DNA of 64,000 nucleotides. Source: Amycolatopsis sp. cg9 (GTDB lineage Bacteria > Actinomycetota > Actinomycetes > Mycobacteriales > Pseudonocardiaceae). The DNA is taken from contig NZ_CP166850.1 in NCBI RefSeq assembly GCF_041346945.1, positions 3,472,001 through 3,536,000 on the forward strand, in the 5' to 3' direction. Numbering within the stretch: position 1 is the stretch's first letter; each line of letters starts with the position of its first letter. Below are positions 50,258 through 59,638 of this stretch, in pieces. The position numbers and the translations under genes are program-made. A model generated the notes under the pieces. The model had not been told where the DNA came from, ran no database searches, and saw nothing but the letters and a program-made list of their open reading frames with translations.

Positions 50258-51151
50258 ATGACGCACTTCGGCATCGGCGTCTCCACCGCGGTCGCCGCCG
50301 TCCCGGACACCCTCGACCTCGCCGTCCAGGTCGACCGCGCCGGCCTGGACCTGCTCACCGTCTCCGATCACCCCTACCACGCCGACCGGCTCGACGCGTA
50401 CGCCGAAATCGGGGTTCTGCTCGGACGCACCGAACGGATCTCCGGCCTGGTCAGCGTCACCAACCTGCCGACGCGCCCGGCGCCGATGCTCGCGCGCGCC
50501 ATCACCAGCCTGTCCGCGCTCACCGGTGGCCGGATCGTGCTCGGCATGGGGGTCGGCGGTCTCTGGGACGACATCGCGCGGCTCGGGTTCACCAAGCTGA
50601 CCCCCGGCCAGGCCGTCCGGGCCTTCGAGGAAGGCATCCGGCTCGTCAAGATGCTCGGCGGAGGCGGCGAACCCGTCACCTTCGACGGCGAGTTCCACCA
50701 GGTCACGAACCTCGAGCCCGCCGCCGAAGAAATGCCGCCGGTGTGGACCGGGTCCGTCGGGCCGAAGTCCCTGGCCGTCACCGGGCGGGTCGCCGACGGG
50801 TGGATGCCCGGTCACGCCGCCGACTGGCTCAGCGAGCGCTTTCGCACCTCGCGGCCGCTGATCGACAAGGCCGCCGCCGACGCCGGGCGCGATCCCGCCG
50901 ACATCGCCACCGTCTACAACTTCCCCGGCCGCATCACGGCAAAGCCGCTCCCGAAGACCCGCACCGACGACGGGCGCTGGATCGGCGGCTCGCCGGACCA
51001 GTGGATCGAGGAGCTGACCGGCGCTGTCCTGGAGCACAACGCTGCCGGATTCGTCCTCTTCGGCCCGGGCGGCAGCACGCCCGACGCGGAGTCCGCCGCG
51101 CGGTGGGCCGGCGAGATCGTGCCCGCCGTGCGGGAAGCCGTCGCGAAGTAG
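50258..51151 (+). CDS. LLM-class F420- or FMN-dependent oxidoreductase
   Basis: 297 residues, luciferase-like TIM barrel. FGIGVSTAVAAVPDTLDLAVQVDRAGLDLLTVSDHPYHADRLD at the start, then GLVSVTNLPTRPAPMLARAITSLSALTGGRIVLGMGVGGLWDD, the flavin/F420 phosphate region, and GRVADGWMPGHAADW near the C-terminus. These enzymes reduce or oxidise small molecules with F420 or FMN. The ATG has a GGGAGG ribosome site. It forms an operon with the following MarR gene, under two palindromic sites. Confidence 0.88.
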   Translation: MTHFGIGVSTAVAAVPDTLDLAVQVDRAGLDLLTVSDHPYHADRLDAYAEIGVLLGRTERISGLVSVTNLPTRPAPMLARAITSLSALTGGRIVLGMGVGGLWDDIARLGFTKLTPGQAVRAFEEGIRLVKMLGGGGEPVTFDGEFHQVTNLEPAAEEMPPVWTGSVGPKSLAVTGRVADGWMPGHAADWLSERFRTSRPLIDKAAADAGRDPADIATVYNFPGRITAKPLPKTRTDDGRWIGGSPDQWIEELTGAVLEHNAAGFVLFGPGGSTPDAESAARWAGEIVPAVREAVAK

Positions 51152-51160
51152 GCTGGTGCG

Positions 51161-51613
51161 ATGGGGAAACACGGGGAGGACCTCGGCGTGGTGGCCGGGC
51201 TCGTGCGGGCGTCGTTCCTGGTGAACGCCGTCTACGCCGAGTCGGCCCGCGAGTACGGGCTGACCGTGCAGCAGGGCCAGCTGCTGTGCGTGCTGATGGC
51301 GCAGCCGTACGGCATGGGCGAGCTCGGCGCGACGCTCGGCCTCGAGAAGTCCAGCCTCACCGGCCTGGTCGACCGCGCAGTCCGGCGCGGGCTCGTCCGC
51401 CGCGAACCCGACCCGGACGACCGCCGCGCGGTGCACGTCGTGCTGACCGAGGAGGGGCGCGACCTGGCGGAGGAGTTCTACGCGGCGACGTGCCGGCGCG
51501 TGGACGAGCTGGCCTCCGGGCTGCCCGCCCCGGACCGCGACCGGCTCGCGGCGCTGCTGGGCCGGGTCGTGCGGGACAACGAAGTCCCGACCGTGTTCCT
51601 GGACGTGGTCTGA
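51161..51613 (+). CDS. MarR-family transcriptional regulator
   Basis: 150 residues. Winged helix: LTVQQGQLLCVLMAQPYGMGELGATLGLEKSSLTGLVDRAVRRGLVRREPDPDDRRAVHVVLTEEG is the family core, with the DDRR wing. N- and C-terminal helices form the dimer interface. It follows the LLM oxidoreductase by nine bases, so it likely represses the pair through the repeats at 50198-50241 and is released by a substrate of the enzyme. Confidence 0.92.
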   Translation: MGKHGEDLGVVAGLVRASFLVNAVYAESAREYGLTVQQGQLLCVLMAQPYGMGELGATLGLEKSSLTGLVDRAVRRGLVRREPDPDDRRAVHVVLTEEGRDLAEEFYAATCRRVDELASGLPAPDRDRLAALLGRVVRDNEVPTVFLDVV

Positions 51614-51614
51614 A

Positions 51615-51630
51615 CCCGACTTTCGTCGGG
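51615..51630 (+). terminator. short hairpin after the MarR gene
   Basis: CCCGAC-TTTC-GTCGGG forms a perfect 6-bp stem two bases past the stop. It has no T run and could also be read through into the secreted-protein gene. Confidence 0.5.
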
Positions 51631-51683
51631 CCGCGGCCGGGTGACAGTGGGAGCGCCCAGGTCCCCTTTCGCCGAGGAGCACC

Positions 51684-53069
51684 ATGAAGCGCCTCATCCC
51701 CGCCGCCGTCGCCACGCTCGCCGCGGGCCTGCTCGCCGCCGCGCCCGCGCACGCCGCCGCCGTTCACCGCGTCCTGTTCGACAACACCAAAGCCGAGACC
51801 GCCGGCAACGCCGATTGGATCGTCGGCACCGCCCAGCCCGACCCGACGGCGCAGAACTCCGCGCCGCAGAAGGAAACCGACTGGACCGGCGCGCTCTCGG
51901 CGTGGGGTGTCGCGCTGCAGAAGACCGGGCAGTACAGCATCAAGACGCTGCCGGCCGGCAACACCATCACCTACGGCACCGGCGGCGCGCTCGACCTCCA
52001 GAACTTCGACGAATTCGTGCTGCCCGAACCGAACGTCGTGCTGAGCGCGTCCGAAAAGACCGCCGTCATGCGGTTCGTCCAGAACGGCGGCGGGCTGTTC
52101 CTGATTTCGGACCACACCGGCAGCGACCGCAACAACGACGGCTGGGACTCCCCGGAGATCATCAACGACCTGATGACGAACAACGGCGTCGACAACACCG
52201 ACCCGTTCGGGTTCTCGGTCGACCTGAAGAACATCTCCAGCGACCACCCGGTGGCCCTCAGCGACACCACGAACCCCGTGCTCAACGGCGCTTTCGGCAC
52301 GGTGAAGCACAGCCTGATCGCCAACGGCACGACGTTCACCCTCAAGCCCGCGGACAACGCGAACGTCAAGGGGCTCGCCTACCTGAGCACGTCGTCGCCG
52401 GGGAACTCCAACGCCTTCTTCGTGACCAGCACCTTCGGCTCCGGCCGCGTCGCGATCTGGGGTGACAGCTCGCCGGCCGACGACGGCACCGGCCAGTCCG
52501 GCAACACGCTCTACAACGGCTGGACGGACTCGACGGCCGACAACGCGGCGCTCGGCCTCAACGCGACGGCGTGGCTCGCGGGCGGCGGCACCACCACGCC
52601 GCCGCCGGGCGGGTGCACGGCCGGGCAGCTGCTCGCCAACCCGGGCTTCGAGTCGGGTGCGACGGCGTGGACGGCGTCCGCGAGCGTGATCGGCCAGCAC
52701 GGCACCGACGAGCCCGCCCGCACCGGGACGTGGAGCGCCTGGCTCGACGGCTACGGCTCGGCGCACACGGACACCGTGAGCCAGACCGTGACGCTGCCGA
52801 GCGGGTGTTCGGCGTACACGTTCTCGTTCTGGCTGCACATCGACACGGCGGAGACGGGCACGACCGCGTACGACAAGCTGACGGTCAAGGCGGGCAGCAC
52901 GACGTTGGCGACGTACACCAACCTCAACGCGGCCGGCGGGTATCAGCAGCGAAGCTTCTCGTTGTCCGCGTACGCGGGCCAGTCCGTGACGCTCAGCTTC
53001 AGCGGCGTAGAGGGCTCACAGCTGCAGACGTCCTTCGTCGTCGACGACACCGCCGTCACCGTGAGCTAG
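51684..53069 (+). CDS. secreted protein: GATase1-like domain plus C-terminal carbohydrate-binding-like domain
   Basis: 461 residues. Signal peptide 1-25 ([21 protein letters not shown]). Residues about 30-300 resemble extracellular type 1 glutamine-amidotransferase-like folds ([57 protein letters not shown]); the segment near GLFLISDH is where a nucleophile elbow would sit, but no Cys is there. A Thr/Pro linker leads to a beta-sandwich ([22 protein letters not shown]...[11 protein letters not shown]) like those at the end of secreted peptidases. Probably a binding or hydrolytic exoprotein. Its stop overlaps the epsilon-subunit stop on the other strand by 4 bp. Confidence 0.8.
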   Translation: MKRLIPAAVATLAAGLLAAAPAHAAAVHRVLFDNTKAETAGNADWIVGTAQPDPTAQNSAPQKETDWTGALSAWGVALQKTGQYSIKTLPAGNTITYGTGGALDLQNFDEFVLPEPNVVLSASEKTAVMRFVQNGGGLFLISDHTGSDRNNDGWDSPEIINDLMTNNGVDNTDPFGFSVDLKNISSDHPVALSDTTNPVLNGAFGTVKHSLIANGTTFTLKPADNANVKGLAYLSTSSPGNSNAFFVTSTFGSGRVAIWGDSSPADDGTGQSGNTLYNGWTDSTADNAALGLNATAWLAGGGTTTPPPGGCTAGQLLANPGFESGATAWTASASVIGQHGTDEPARTGTWSAWLDGYGSAHTDTVSQTVTLPSGCSAYTFSFWLHIDTAETGTTAYDKLTVKAGSTTLATYTNLNAAGGYQQRSFSLSAYAGQSVTLSFSGVEGSQLQTSFVVDDTAVTVS

Positions 53070-53284
53070 CTGGGGAAGCCCGAAGCGCGCCAAGCACCTT
53101 CGCCGGGGTGGAGCGGTCTACGCAGCGATGCAGCGTGATCGCCCCACCACGACGTGCGCGGCTTCGGCTTCTCCGGCGCCTTCGCGGCCGACGCCGCGGC
53201 GACGACCGCCGTCAGCGCCGCCAGCTCGGCGTCGCTCGGGTTCCCGCGGACCACCCGCAGCAAGGGCCGCTTCTCGTCGCTCAC
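53066..53284 (-). CDS. accE: acyl-CoA carboxylase epsilon subunit
   Basis: 72 residues. Begins [32 protein letters not shown] and ends [29 protein letters not shown], which is the actinobacterial epsilon-chain pattern: a short N-terminal RVVRGxPxxEELAAL element and a W-x-W/PG-WR tail. It stabilises the alpha-beta carboxylase complex. GTG overlaps the beta-chain stop (GTGA). Confidence 0.9.
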   Translation of the reverse strand: MSDEKRPLLRVVRGNPSDAELAALTAVVAAASAAKAPEKPKPRTSWWGDHAASLRRPLHPGEGAWRASGFPS

Positions 53285-54918
53285 AGCGGGATGTTCCCGT
53301 GCTTCTTGGGCGGCAGCGACTCGCGCTTGTTCCGCAGCAGCGACAGCGCCCGCGCGACGTGTCCACGGGTGTGCGCCGGCACGATCACCGAGTCGACGTA
53401 GCCGCGCTCGGCCGCCGCGTACGGGTTGAGCAGCGTGTCTTCGTACTCCTGGATCAGTTCGGCGCGCAGCGCGTCGACGTCCTTGCCCTCGTTCGCCGCG
53501 TTGGCGAGCGTCTTGCGGTGCACGATGTTCGCCGCGCCCTGGGCGCCCATCACCGCGACCTGCGCGGTCGGCCACGCCAGGTTGATGTCGGCGCCGAGGT
53601 GCTTCGAGCCCATGACGTCGTACGCGCCGCCGTACGCCTTGCGCGTGATGATCGTGACCAGCGGGACGGTCGCTTCCGCGTAGGCGTAGATGAGCTTCGC
53701 GCCGCGGCGGATGATGCCGTTCCACTCCTGGTCGGTGCCCGGCAGGAAGCCCGGGACGTCGACGAAGGTGAGCACCGGGATGTTGAACGCGTCGCAGGTG
53801 CGCACGAACCGCGCGGCCTTCTCGGACGCGTCGATGTCGAGGCAGCCGGCGAACTGCGTCGGCTGGTTGGCGACGACGCCGACGCTCTGGCCGTCGACGC
53901 GGCCGAAGCCGACGATGATGTTCGGCGCGAACAGCTCGTGGACCTCGAGGAAGTCCCCGTCGTCGACGACGCGGATGATCACCTCGTGCATGTCGTACGG
54001 GGTGTTCGGCGAGTCCGGGATGATCGTGTCCAGCTCGCGGTCGGAGTCCGTCACGTCGTCGAAGAACCCGGCCGGGCTGTCCGACGGCTCGAACACCGGG
54101 GCGTCCGACAGGTTGTTCTGCGGCAGGTAGGAGAGCAGTTCCTTGACGTAGGCGATGGCGTCCTCGTCGTCGGAACCGAGGTAGTGCGCGACGCCTGACT
54201 TCGTGTTGTGGGTGCGGCCGCCGCCGAGCTCCTCGAAGGTGACGTCCTCGCCGGTGACCGTCTTGACGACGTCCGGGCCGGTGATGAACATCTGCGAGGT
54301 CTCGTCGACCATCACGATGAAGTCGGTCAGCGCGGGGGAGTAGACGTGCCCGCCCGCGTTCGCGCCCATGATCAGCGAGATCTGCGGGATGACCCCGGAC
54401 GCCTTGACGTTGCGGTTGAAGATCTCGCCGTAGAGCCCGAGCGAGACGACGCCTTCCTGGATGCGCGCGCCGCCGCCCTCGTTGATGCCGATGATCGGGC
54501 GGCCGGTCTTGATGGCCAGGTCCATGACCTTGACGATCTTCTCGCCGTAGACCTCGCCGAGGCTGCCGCCGAAGACGGTCACGTCCTGGCTGAACACGCA
54601 GACCGGGCGGCCGTCGACGGTGCCGTAGCCGGTGACGACGCCGTCACCGTAGGGCCGGTTCTTCTCCTGGCCGAAGTTGGTCGAGCGGTGCCGGGCCAGC
54701 TCGTCGAGCTCCACGAACGAGTTCTCGTCGAGCAGCAGCTCGATCCGTTCTCGCGCGGTTTTCTTGCCCTTGGCGTGCTGCTTCTCCACCGCGCGGGCCG
54801 AGCCCGCGTGCACCGCCTCGTCGTAGCGGCGGTACAGATCGGCCAGCTTGCCGGCCGTGGTGTGGATGTCCGGTTCATCCTCGGGCGGCGTCCCGAGCGG
54901 CTCCGTCGCACTGCTCAT
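53281..54918 (-). CDS. accD: acyl-CoA (propionyl-CoA) carboxylase beta chain
   Basis: 545 residues, carboxyltransferase. Family motifs: [67 protein letters not shown] (acyl-CoA oxyanion hole), [73 protein letters not shown]. The order and length are those of PccB/AccD5-type chains, which carboxylate propionyl-CoA; acetyl-CoA use is possible. Pairs with the alpha chain encoded at 40-42 kb. Confidence 0.94.
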   Translation of the reverse strand: MSSATEPLGTPPEDEPDIHTTAGKLADLYRRYDEAVHAGSARAVEKQHAKGKKTARERIELLLDENSFVELDELARHRSTNFGQEKNRPYGDGVVTGYGTVDGRPVCVFSQDVTVFGGSLGEVYGEKIVKVMDLAIKTGRPIIGINEGGGARIQEGVVSLGLYGEIFNRNVKASGVIPQISLIMGANAGGHVYSPALTDFIVMVDETSQMFITGPDVVKTVTGEDVTFEELGGGRTHNTKSGVAHYLGSDDEDAIAYVKELLSYLPQNNLSDAPVFEPSDSPAGFFDDVTDSDRELDTIIPDSPNTPYDMHEVIIRVVDDGDFLEVHELFAPNIIVGFGRVDGQSVGVVANQPTQFAGCLDIDASEKAARFVRTCDAFNIPVLTFVDVPGFLPGTDQEWNGIIRRGAKLIYAYAEATVPLVTIITRKAYGGAYDVMGSKHLGADINLAWPTAQVAVMGAQGAANIVHRKTLANAANEGKDVDALRAELIQEYEDTLLNPYAAAERGYVDSVIVPAHTRGHVARALSLLRNKRESLPPKKHGNIPL

Positions 54919-54973
54919 GCCACGGGAGCTTAGCTACTTGCCGGTCACTTCGCGTGTGGCGTAGGCAACGTCC

Positions 54974-55759
54974 ATGGACATCCGGACCCTCGGCGTGCCC
55001 GACCTGCCCGCCTGCTCCGACCTGGCCGAATCCCGCTCGTGGCCGCGCGAGCCGCCGAAGTGGGCCCTGCTCCACCAGGTCGGGCGCGTGTTCGGGGTGA
55101 CCGCCCCGGACGGCTCCGGCCTGGCCGCCACCGCGGTCCTGGTGCCGTTCGGCTCGGTGGCGTCGATCTCGATGGTGCTGGTCGCACCCCGCTACGAGCG
55201 GCAAGGGCTGGGCCGCGCGATCACGGCGCACGCGGTCGCGGCGGCGGGCGGGGCGGTGGTCTGGCTGCACGCGTCGAAGTCCGGCCGCCCGCTGTACGAG
55301 TCGATGGGCTTCGTCGCCGACGGCGGCTGCCAGGGTCACGTGGGTCGATTTGTCGACGACGGCGGCCCGGGTGCGGCGCCGGGGACGGTGTCCGACGTCT
55401 TCCGGCTGGACCGCGCGGCTCACGGCGTGGACCGGAGGGCACTGCTGGAGCGGCTGGGAACCCCGTTCGTGGTCGGCGGCGGCTTCGCGTTCGGGACGGA
55501 CATCGGGCACGTGACGGTGATCGGCCCGGTCGTGGCGGAGACGGCGGAGCAGGCGAAGGCGCTGATCCGCGGGGTGGCGCGGAGGGCGCCGGGGGAAGTC
55601 CGGGTGGACCCGGACTTCCGGTTCCCGGCGCTCACGGCGTGGGTCCGGGACCGCGGGCTGGTCCCGGGCGCACTGGCGCCGCGCCTGGTCCTCGGCGGGC
55701 GGCCGCTTCCCGGAGACGCGGGGAAGCGGTTCGCCCCGTTCACCCGGGCGGTGGGTTAG
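54974..55759 (+). CDS. GNAT-family N-acetyltransferase
   Basis: 261 residues. An N-terminal GNAT core (VASISMVLVAPRYERQGLGRAITAHAVAAAG, loop RQGLGR; LHASKSGRPLYESMGFVADGG) is followed by an extra domain of about 120 residues (RAALLERLGTPFVVGGGFAFG...) found in Eis-like and DUF-type acetyltransferases. The acceptor is unknown. Divergent from the carboxylase beta gene. The last 20 bases overlap the converging membrane-protein gene. Confidence 0.82.
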   Translation: MDIRTLGVPDLPACSDLAESRSWPREPPKWALLHQVGRVFGVTAPDGSGLAATAVLVPFGSVASISMVLVAPRYERQGLGRAITAHAVAAAGGAVVWLHASKSGRPLYESMGFVADGGCQGHVGRFVDDGGPGAAPGTVSDVFRLDRAAHGVDRRALLERLGTPFVVGGGFAFGTDIGHVTVIGPVVAETAEQAKALIRGVARRAPGEVRVDPDFRFPALTAWVRDRGLVPGALAPRLVLGGRPLPGDAGKRFAPFTRAVG

Positions 55760-56441
55760 CGGGCACTTCCGCCGGGGGTGCGGTGGTTCCCGTGATCGCG
55801 GCCTGCTCGGCACCGGTGATGGCGAATTCGATCGTTTTCGCGATCCAGTACGCGCTGAACACCCAGAGTCCGGCCGCTTCCACCCAGAAGAGGTTGACCC
55901 AACCCGCCCAGTCGAAAAGGCCGACCAAGGCGGGCAGCCCGATCATCAGCCAGCCGATGGTCCGGTACGCGACGCGGAAGATCTTCTGCTTTCCCGGCGG
56001 GAGCAGCCCCAAGGTTTTCTTCGCGCAGAGAATCGCGGTCAAGCCGATGCAGCCGAAGGTGATGATCGCGAAGATCGCGTGGCCGGCCGGGAAGGTGAAA
56101 TCGGCGGGCGGCCTGCCCTCCGGCACCGCGCACGGCAGCATGGCGACCAGGATCGCGCTGACCCCCGCGATGTTCAGCAGCCAGTTCTCGAGCGGGGTGA
56201 AGATCTTGTACAGGATCATGAAGGTCCCCGTGGTGACCAGGGCGCCGACGAACACGTCCCGCAGCGGCGTGTGGTAGTAACCGCTGATCGAATCCGGCTG
56301 TGCGCCGGAATCGGCCAGCGGGCCGACGATCCAGAGGAAAAAGGGCAGGAGAAAGGCGATTCCCGCCATTCCCCAACGCAGCGCGAAGTACGTTTTGGCG
56401 ATGTAGGTCCGCAGGGTTTCGCTGTTCGGTGGAATGTTCAT
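55740..56441 (-). CDS. six-helix membrane protein of unknown function
   Basis: 233 residues. About six helices from residue 20 (MAGIAFLLPFFLWIVGPLAD) to 210. Conserved-looking loops are SISGYYHTPLRDVFVGALVTTGTFMILYK and ADFTFPAGHAIFAIITFG, where His and Asp could bind a ligand. GAGGTG lies eight bases before the ATG at 56441; a GTG at 56450 is the alternative. It overlaps the converging acetyltransferase gene by 20 bp. No family recognised with confidence. Confidence 0.72.
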   Translation of the reverse strand: MNIPPNSETLRTYIAKTYFALRWGMAGIAFLLPFFLWIVGPLADSGAQPDSISGYYHTPLRDVFVGALVTTGTFMILYKIFTPLENWLLNIAGVSAILVAMLPCAVPEGRPPADFTFPAGHAIFAIITFGCIGLTAILCAKKTLGLLPPGKQKIFRVAYRTIGWLMIGLPALVGLFDWAGWVNLFWVEAAGLWVFSAYWIAKTIEFAITGAEQAAITGTTAPPAEVPANPPPG

Positions 56442-56538
56442 GGCCGGCACCTCGGAATCTCGTGTGCCGGTGAGTCGCCCGCGGCGCGGCCGCGGTTACG
56501 TCGTTTTCTCCGTTGACAGCCGAACGGAAACACTCCCG

Positions 56539-57186
56539 TTACTGCGCTGTAGGCCGGATCAATCCCGATTCGTACGCCGCGATCACCAGCTGCGCCCGGT
56601 CCCGCGCCGCCAGTTTGTGCAGCAGCCGTCCGATGTGGGTCTTCACTGTCGCGATCCCCAGGTGCAGGCGCGCGGCGATTTCGTCGTTCGACAGCCCCCG
56701 TGCGATCAGCGTCAGCACCTCCTGTTCCCGCGCCGTCACGCCGGCCAAGCGGGTCACCGGGCCTGTCGGCAGCCGGGCGAACTCCGCGACCAGGCGGCGG
56801 GTCACCGAGGGGGCCAGCAGCGCGTCGCCGGCCGCCACCACGTCGATCGCCGCCAGGAGGTCCGCCGGGCGGGTGTCCTTGAGCAGGAAGCCGCTCGCGC
56901 CCGCGCGCAGGGCCGCGTAGACGTACTCGTCCAGGTCGAACGTCGTCAGCATCAGCACCCGGACGTCGGTCTCCGCGCAGATCCGGCGGGTCGCCTCGAT
57001 GCCGTCCAGCTCCGGCATCCGGACGTCCATGAGCACGACGTCCGGCTGTTCGCGCCGCGTCAACGCGATCGCTTCGACGCCGTCGGACGCCTCGCCGACG
57101 ACCTCCAGGCCCGGGGCGCTGTCGACCAGGACCCGGAAGCTGCCGCGCAGCAGCGCCTGGTCGTCGGCGATCAGGACGCGGGTCAC
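56539..57186 (-). CDS. response regulator, NarL/LuxR family
   Basis: 215 residues. Receiver: VLIADDQALLRGSFRVLVDS, phosphoacceptor DVVLMDVRMPELDG, Thr in MLTTFDLDEYVYAALRAGASGFLLKDT. C-terminal LuxR helix-turn-helix: LTAREQEVLTLIARGLSNDEIAARLHLGIATVKTHIGRLLHKLAARDRAQLV. GTG start overlaps the kinase stop by 4 bp (GTGA), so the two-component pair is coupled. Confidence 0.94.
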   Translation of the reverse strand: MTRVLIADDQALLRGSFRVLVDSAPGLEVVGEASDGVEAIALTRREQPDVVLMDVRMPELDGIEATRRICAETDVRVLMLTTFDLDEYVYAALRAGASGFLLKDTRPADLLAAIDVVAAGDALLAPSVTRRLVAEFARLPTGPVTRLAGVTAREQEVLTLIARGLSNDEIAARLHLGIATVKTHIGRLLHKLAARDRAQLVIAAYESGLIRPTAQ

Positions 57187-58286
57187 CGGGCCACCGCCGG
57201 CTCGTAGGGCAGCCGCGCGAAGACGCGGAAGCCGTCGCCGGACGGGCCCGCGGCGAACTCGCCGCCGTAGACGGCCACGCGTTCGCGCATCCCGATCAGG
57301 CCGTGGCCCGGGGTCGCGACGCCGCCGCGGCCGTCGTCGCGGACTTCGATGCCGACCTCGCCGTCGCCGCCCGTCACGCGGATCCGGCACGTCGTCGCGG
57401 CCGCGTGCTTGACCACGTTGGTCAGCGCCTCCTGCACGATCCGGTACACCGACTGGCCGACGCCGCCGGGCAGTTCGTCGAGGTCCTCGACGGCGAGGTC
57501 GACGGCGAGGCCCGTCACCTGCGCGCGGTCGGCGAGCGCGCGCAGGTCGGCGAGCGTCGGCGCGGGCGCCAGTGCCGGGACGCCGGTGCCGTCGCGCAGC
57601 ACGCCCAGCACGCGCCGCAGCTCGGCCAGCGTCTCGCGGCTCGTGTCTTCGATGACCCGCAACGCTTCCCGAGCCTGGTCGGGTTGTTCGAGGGCGACGT
57701 GGTTGCCGACCGCCGCCTTCACCGCGATCAGGCTCATGCTGTGCGCGACGACGTCGTGCATCTCGCGCGCGATCCGCAGCCGTTCCGCGGAAACCGCTTC
57801 CCGCGCGTGGTTTTCCCGCTCGATCGCGGCGTACTCGCGGCGGCCGTGGACGGCGATGCCGAGCGCGAACCCGACGATCAGCGCCGACGCCCCGAAGTTC
57901 ACCGTCGTCGCGGTGCTCGGGTTCGGCACCACGATGCCGAGCAGGCCGATCCCGAGCAGCCCGGCCGCGAACCCGATCCGCGAGGCGCGGCTGCCGCGGT
58001 GCACGACGAACGTGTACAGCGCGCACCCGGCGGACACCACGGCGATCGCCAGCACCGGCCCGCCGATCGGGATCGCCGCCGCGGTCAGCACCAGGGAAAA
58101 GACGTAGGCGGGCCGCGGCCACCAGCGCCGCAGCAGGATCGGGGTGACGCTCGTCAGCAGGATCGCCCAGCCGAGCCAGGCGGGCAGCCACGGCGGCAGC
58201 GCCCACGCGCCGGCGGCGAGGTTGCCGCCGGCGCCGATCGCCAGCACGAGGACCGCCAGCACGTCGAGAACCACGCGGATGCGCAT
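57183..58286 (-). CDS. sensor histidine kinase, HisKA_3/DesK type
   Basis: 367 residues. Four to six N-terminal helices (LDVLAVLVLAIGAGGNLAAG to VNFGASALIVGFALGIAV), then the HisKA_3 box ERLRIAREMHDVVAHSMSLIAVKA, and an HATPase domain with YRIVQEALTNVVKHA and VRDDGRGGVATPGHGLIGMRERV. No outside sensor domain, so the membrane part likely senses envelope change, as in cell-wall-stress systems of the LiaS/VraS group. First gene of the pair. Confidence 0.94.
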   Translation of the reverse strand: MRIRVVLDVLAVLVLAIGAGGNLAAGAWALPPWLPAWLGWAILLTSVTPILLRRWWPRPAYVFSLVLTAAAIPIGGPVLAIAVVSAGCALYTFVVHRGSRASRIGFAAGLLGIGLLGIVVPNPSTATTVNFGASALIVGFALGIAVHGRREYAAIERENHAREAVSAERLRIAREMHDVVAHSMSLIAVKAAVGNHVALEQPDQAREALRVIEDTSRETLAELRRVLGVLRDGTGVPALAPAPTLADLRALADRAQVTGLAVDLAVEDLDELPGGVGQSVYRIVQEALTNVVKHAAATTCRIRVTGGDGEVGIEVRDDGRGGVATPGHGLIGMRERVAVYGGEFAAGPSGDGFRVFARLPYEPAVAR

Positions 58287-58320
58287 GAACCGAACGTAAC
58301 GCCGACCCCGGCGGCGCGCG

Positions 58321-59112
58321 TCAACCCTGGGTCGGACGCTCCGCGTAGTGCTTCCGCACGGCCTCGACGCGGTCCGGCGGCCAGTCCGGCAGGGCGACGT
58401 CGTGGGTGGCGGCGAACAGCTTGTCGAGCTGTTCGTGCCGCCGGGTCAGCTGGGCGGCGACGTCGGCTTCGGGCGGCTCGGTCAACTCGACGCGGGTGCC
58501 GTCCCGGGGATCCTGGACGACCGCCCAGCCGGGTTCGTCCGGCAGCAGCGCCCGGACTTCGGCCACCGGCTTCCAGACCAGGTCGCGGCGGAAGCGGATG
58601 GTGCCGTCGGCGAGGACCTCGCCCTCGCCGAGGCCGAATTCCGCCACGTAGGACGCCATCCGGTCGTGCCATTCCCGTGGCTGCTCGAAGTCCCGCCCGG
58701 CCAGGCGCGCGTCGAGGGCGTCGAGGCAGACGTCCCAGCCGGCGGCGTTGCGGCCCGCGGCGAGCTTCGCGATGGCCGGGTCGCCGCGGCCGAAGGTGTG
58801 CGTGAACTCCAGGAGGCTGCCTTCGCCGTCGGGGGAGATCAGCCAGCGCAGGGTGTCGTCGTTCCAGACGAAGGTGAACTCGCGCGGCGGGTCGGCCGTC
58901 ACGACCCGCCCGGTCGTCGAGGTGTCCTCGCCGGGGAAGGTGAACCGGATCGCACCGCCGTCGCGCAGTTCGACGTCGACCTTCGCCGGGAACCAGTGCT
59001 CGAGCTCGGCCGGGTCCGTGATGGCCCGCCACACCTTCTCGGGTGCGTGCTTCAGCCGGCGTTCCAGCCTGAGCACCGGGCGTTCCTCGACGGTCTGCAG
59101 TTTCGCGGGCAT
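58321..59112 (-). CDS. SRPBCC-domain (AHSA1-like) protein
   Basis: 263 residues. The START/AHSA1 core is at about 10-155: RLERRLKHAPEKVWRAITDPAELEHWFPAKVDVEL, GGAIRFTFPGEDTSTTGRVV, REFTFVWNDDTLRWLISPDGEGSLLEFTHTF and NAAGWDVCLDALDARLAG. The rest is an extra helical domain. The fold binds hydrophobic ligands. ATG 59112 sits right after a -10 box, suggesting a leaderless transcript. Downstream of a MarR gene on the same strand. Confidence 0.87.
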   Translation of the reverse strand: MPAKLQTVEERPVLRLERRLKHAPEKVWRAITDPAELEHWFPAKVDVELRDGGAIRFTFPGEDTSTTGRVVTADPPREFTFVWNDDTLRWLISPDGEGSLLEFTHTFGRGDPAIAKLAAGRNAAGWDVCLDALDARLAGRDFEQPREWHDRMASYVAEFGLGEGEVLADGTIRFRRDLVWKPVAEVRALLPDEPGWAVVQDPRDGTRVELTEPPEADVAAQLTRRHEQLDKLFAATHDVALPDWPPDRVEAVRKHYAERPTQG

Positions 59113-59113
59113 G

Positions 59114-59147
59114 CCCGTATATAACCACCGAGGCATATACGGGTCAA
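59114..59147 (-). promoter_or_regulatory. promoter with 9-bp inverted repeat for the SRPBCC gene
   Basis: On the minus strand TTGACC (59147-59142) and TTATAT (59124-59119) are 17 bp apart. The -10 ends seven bases before the ATG, so the message may begin at or next to the start codon. CCCGTATAT (59114-59122) and ATATACGGG (59135-59143) are perfect arms 12 bp apart, overlapping both elements, a classic repressor arrangement. Confidence 0.75.
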
Positions 59148-59560
59148 GCGCCGCGGACGGCGGCGACCGCGCCGGCGAGCTCCGGGTCGCTCGCAGCCTT
59201 GTCGAGCGCCGTGCGCAGCACCGCGCAGTACGTCGGCTCGGTTTCGGCGTAGCGCTTGCGGCCGGCGTCGGTGATCACCGAGTAGACGCCGCGGCGGTCG
59301 TCCTCGCACAGGTCGCGGATGGTCAGGCCGGCGTCCTCGAGGCGGGCGCACATCCGGCTGACCGAGCTCTGGTTGAGCCCGATCGCGTCCGCGAGTTCCT
59401 GCATCCGCAGTCCGCCGCGCGGCCCGGCGACCAGCTTGCCGAGCGCGCGGTACTCGGACAGGCCGAGCCCGTGGCGCCGCTGCAGGGCCTTCGCGAGGTC
59501 CTGCTCAATCCGGGCGTGCAGCACGAGTACGCGTCCCCACGCCTGTTCGTCGACGGTCAT
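59144..59560 (-). CDS. MarR-family transcriptional regulator
   Basis: 138 residues. LGLSEYRALGKLVAGPRGGLRMQELADAIGLNQSSVSRMCARLEDAGLTIRDLCEDDRRGVYSVITDAGRKRY is the MarR winged helix with DDRR wing. ATG 59560 follows AGGAGG. Its stop lies inside the next gene's -35, so it sits just upstream of the SRPBCC gene; it is divergent from a flavodoxin-like gene with a palindrome between, and could control one or both. Confidence 0.9.
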   Translation of the reverse strand: MTVDEQAWGRVLVLHARIEQDLAKALQRRHGLGLSEYRALGKLVAGPRGGLRMQELADAIGLNQSSVSRMCARLEDAGLTIRDLCEDDRRGVYSVITDAGRKRYAETEPTYCAVLRTALDKAASDPELAGAVAAVRGA

Positions 59561-59602
59561 TTCGCGCCTCCTCTTGACGTCAGGATAGTCCATGGGCAGT
59601 CT

Positions 59603-59618
59603 TTATATGTACATGCAA
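59603..59618. promoter_or_regulatory. TTATATGTACATGCAA palindrome between divergent genes
   Basis: A 16-bp palindrome, 12 of 16 positions symmetrical, around ATGTACAT, in the 78-bp gap between the MarR gene and the flavodoxin-like gene. A TGACGTCA palindrome (59575-59582) lies closer to the MarR start. Either could be the MarR operator. Confidence 0.5.
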
Positions 59619-59638
59619 GTAACTGGAGGGGTTCCGAG

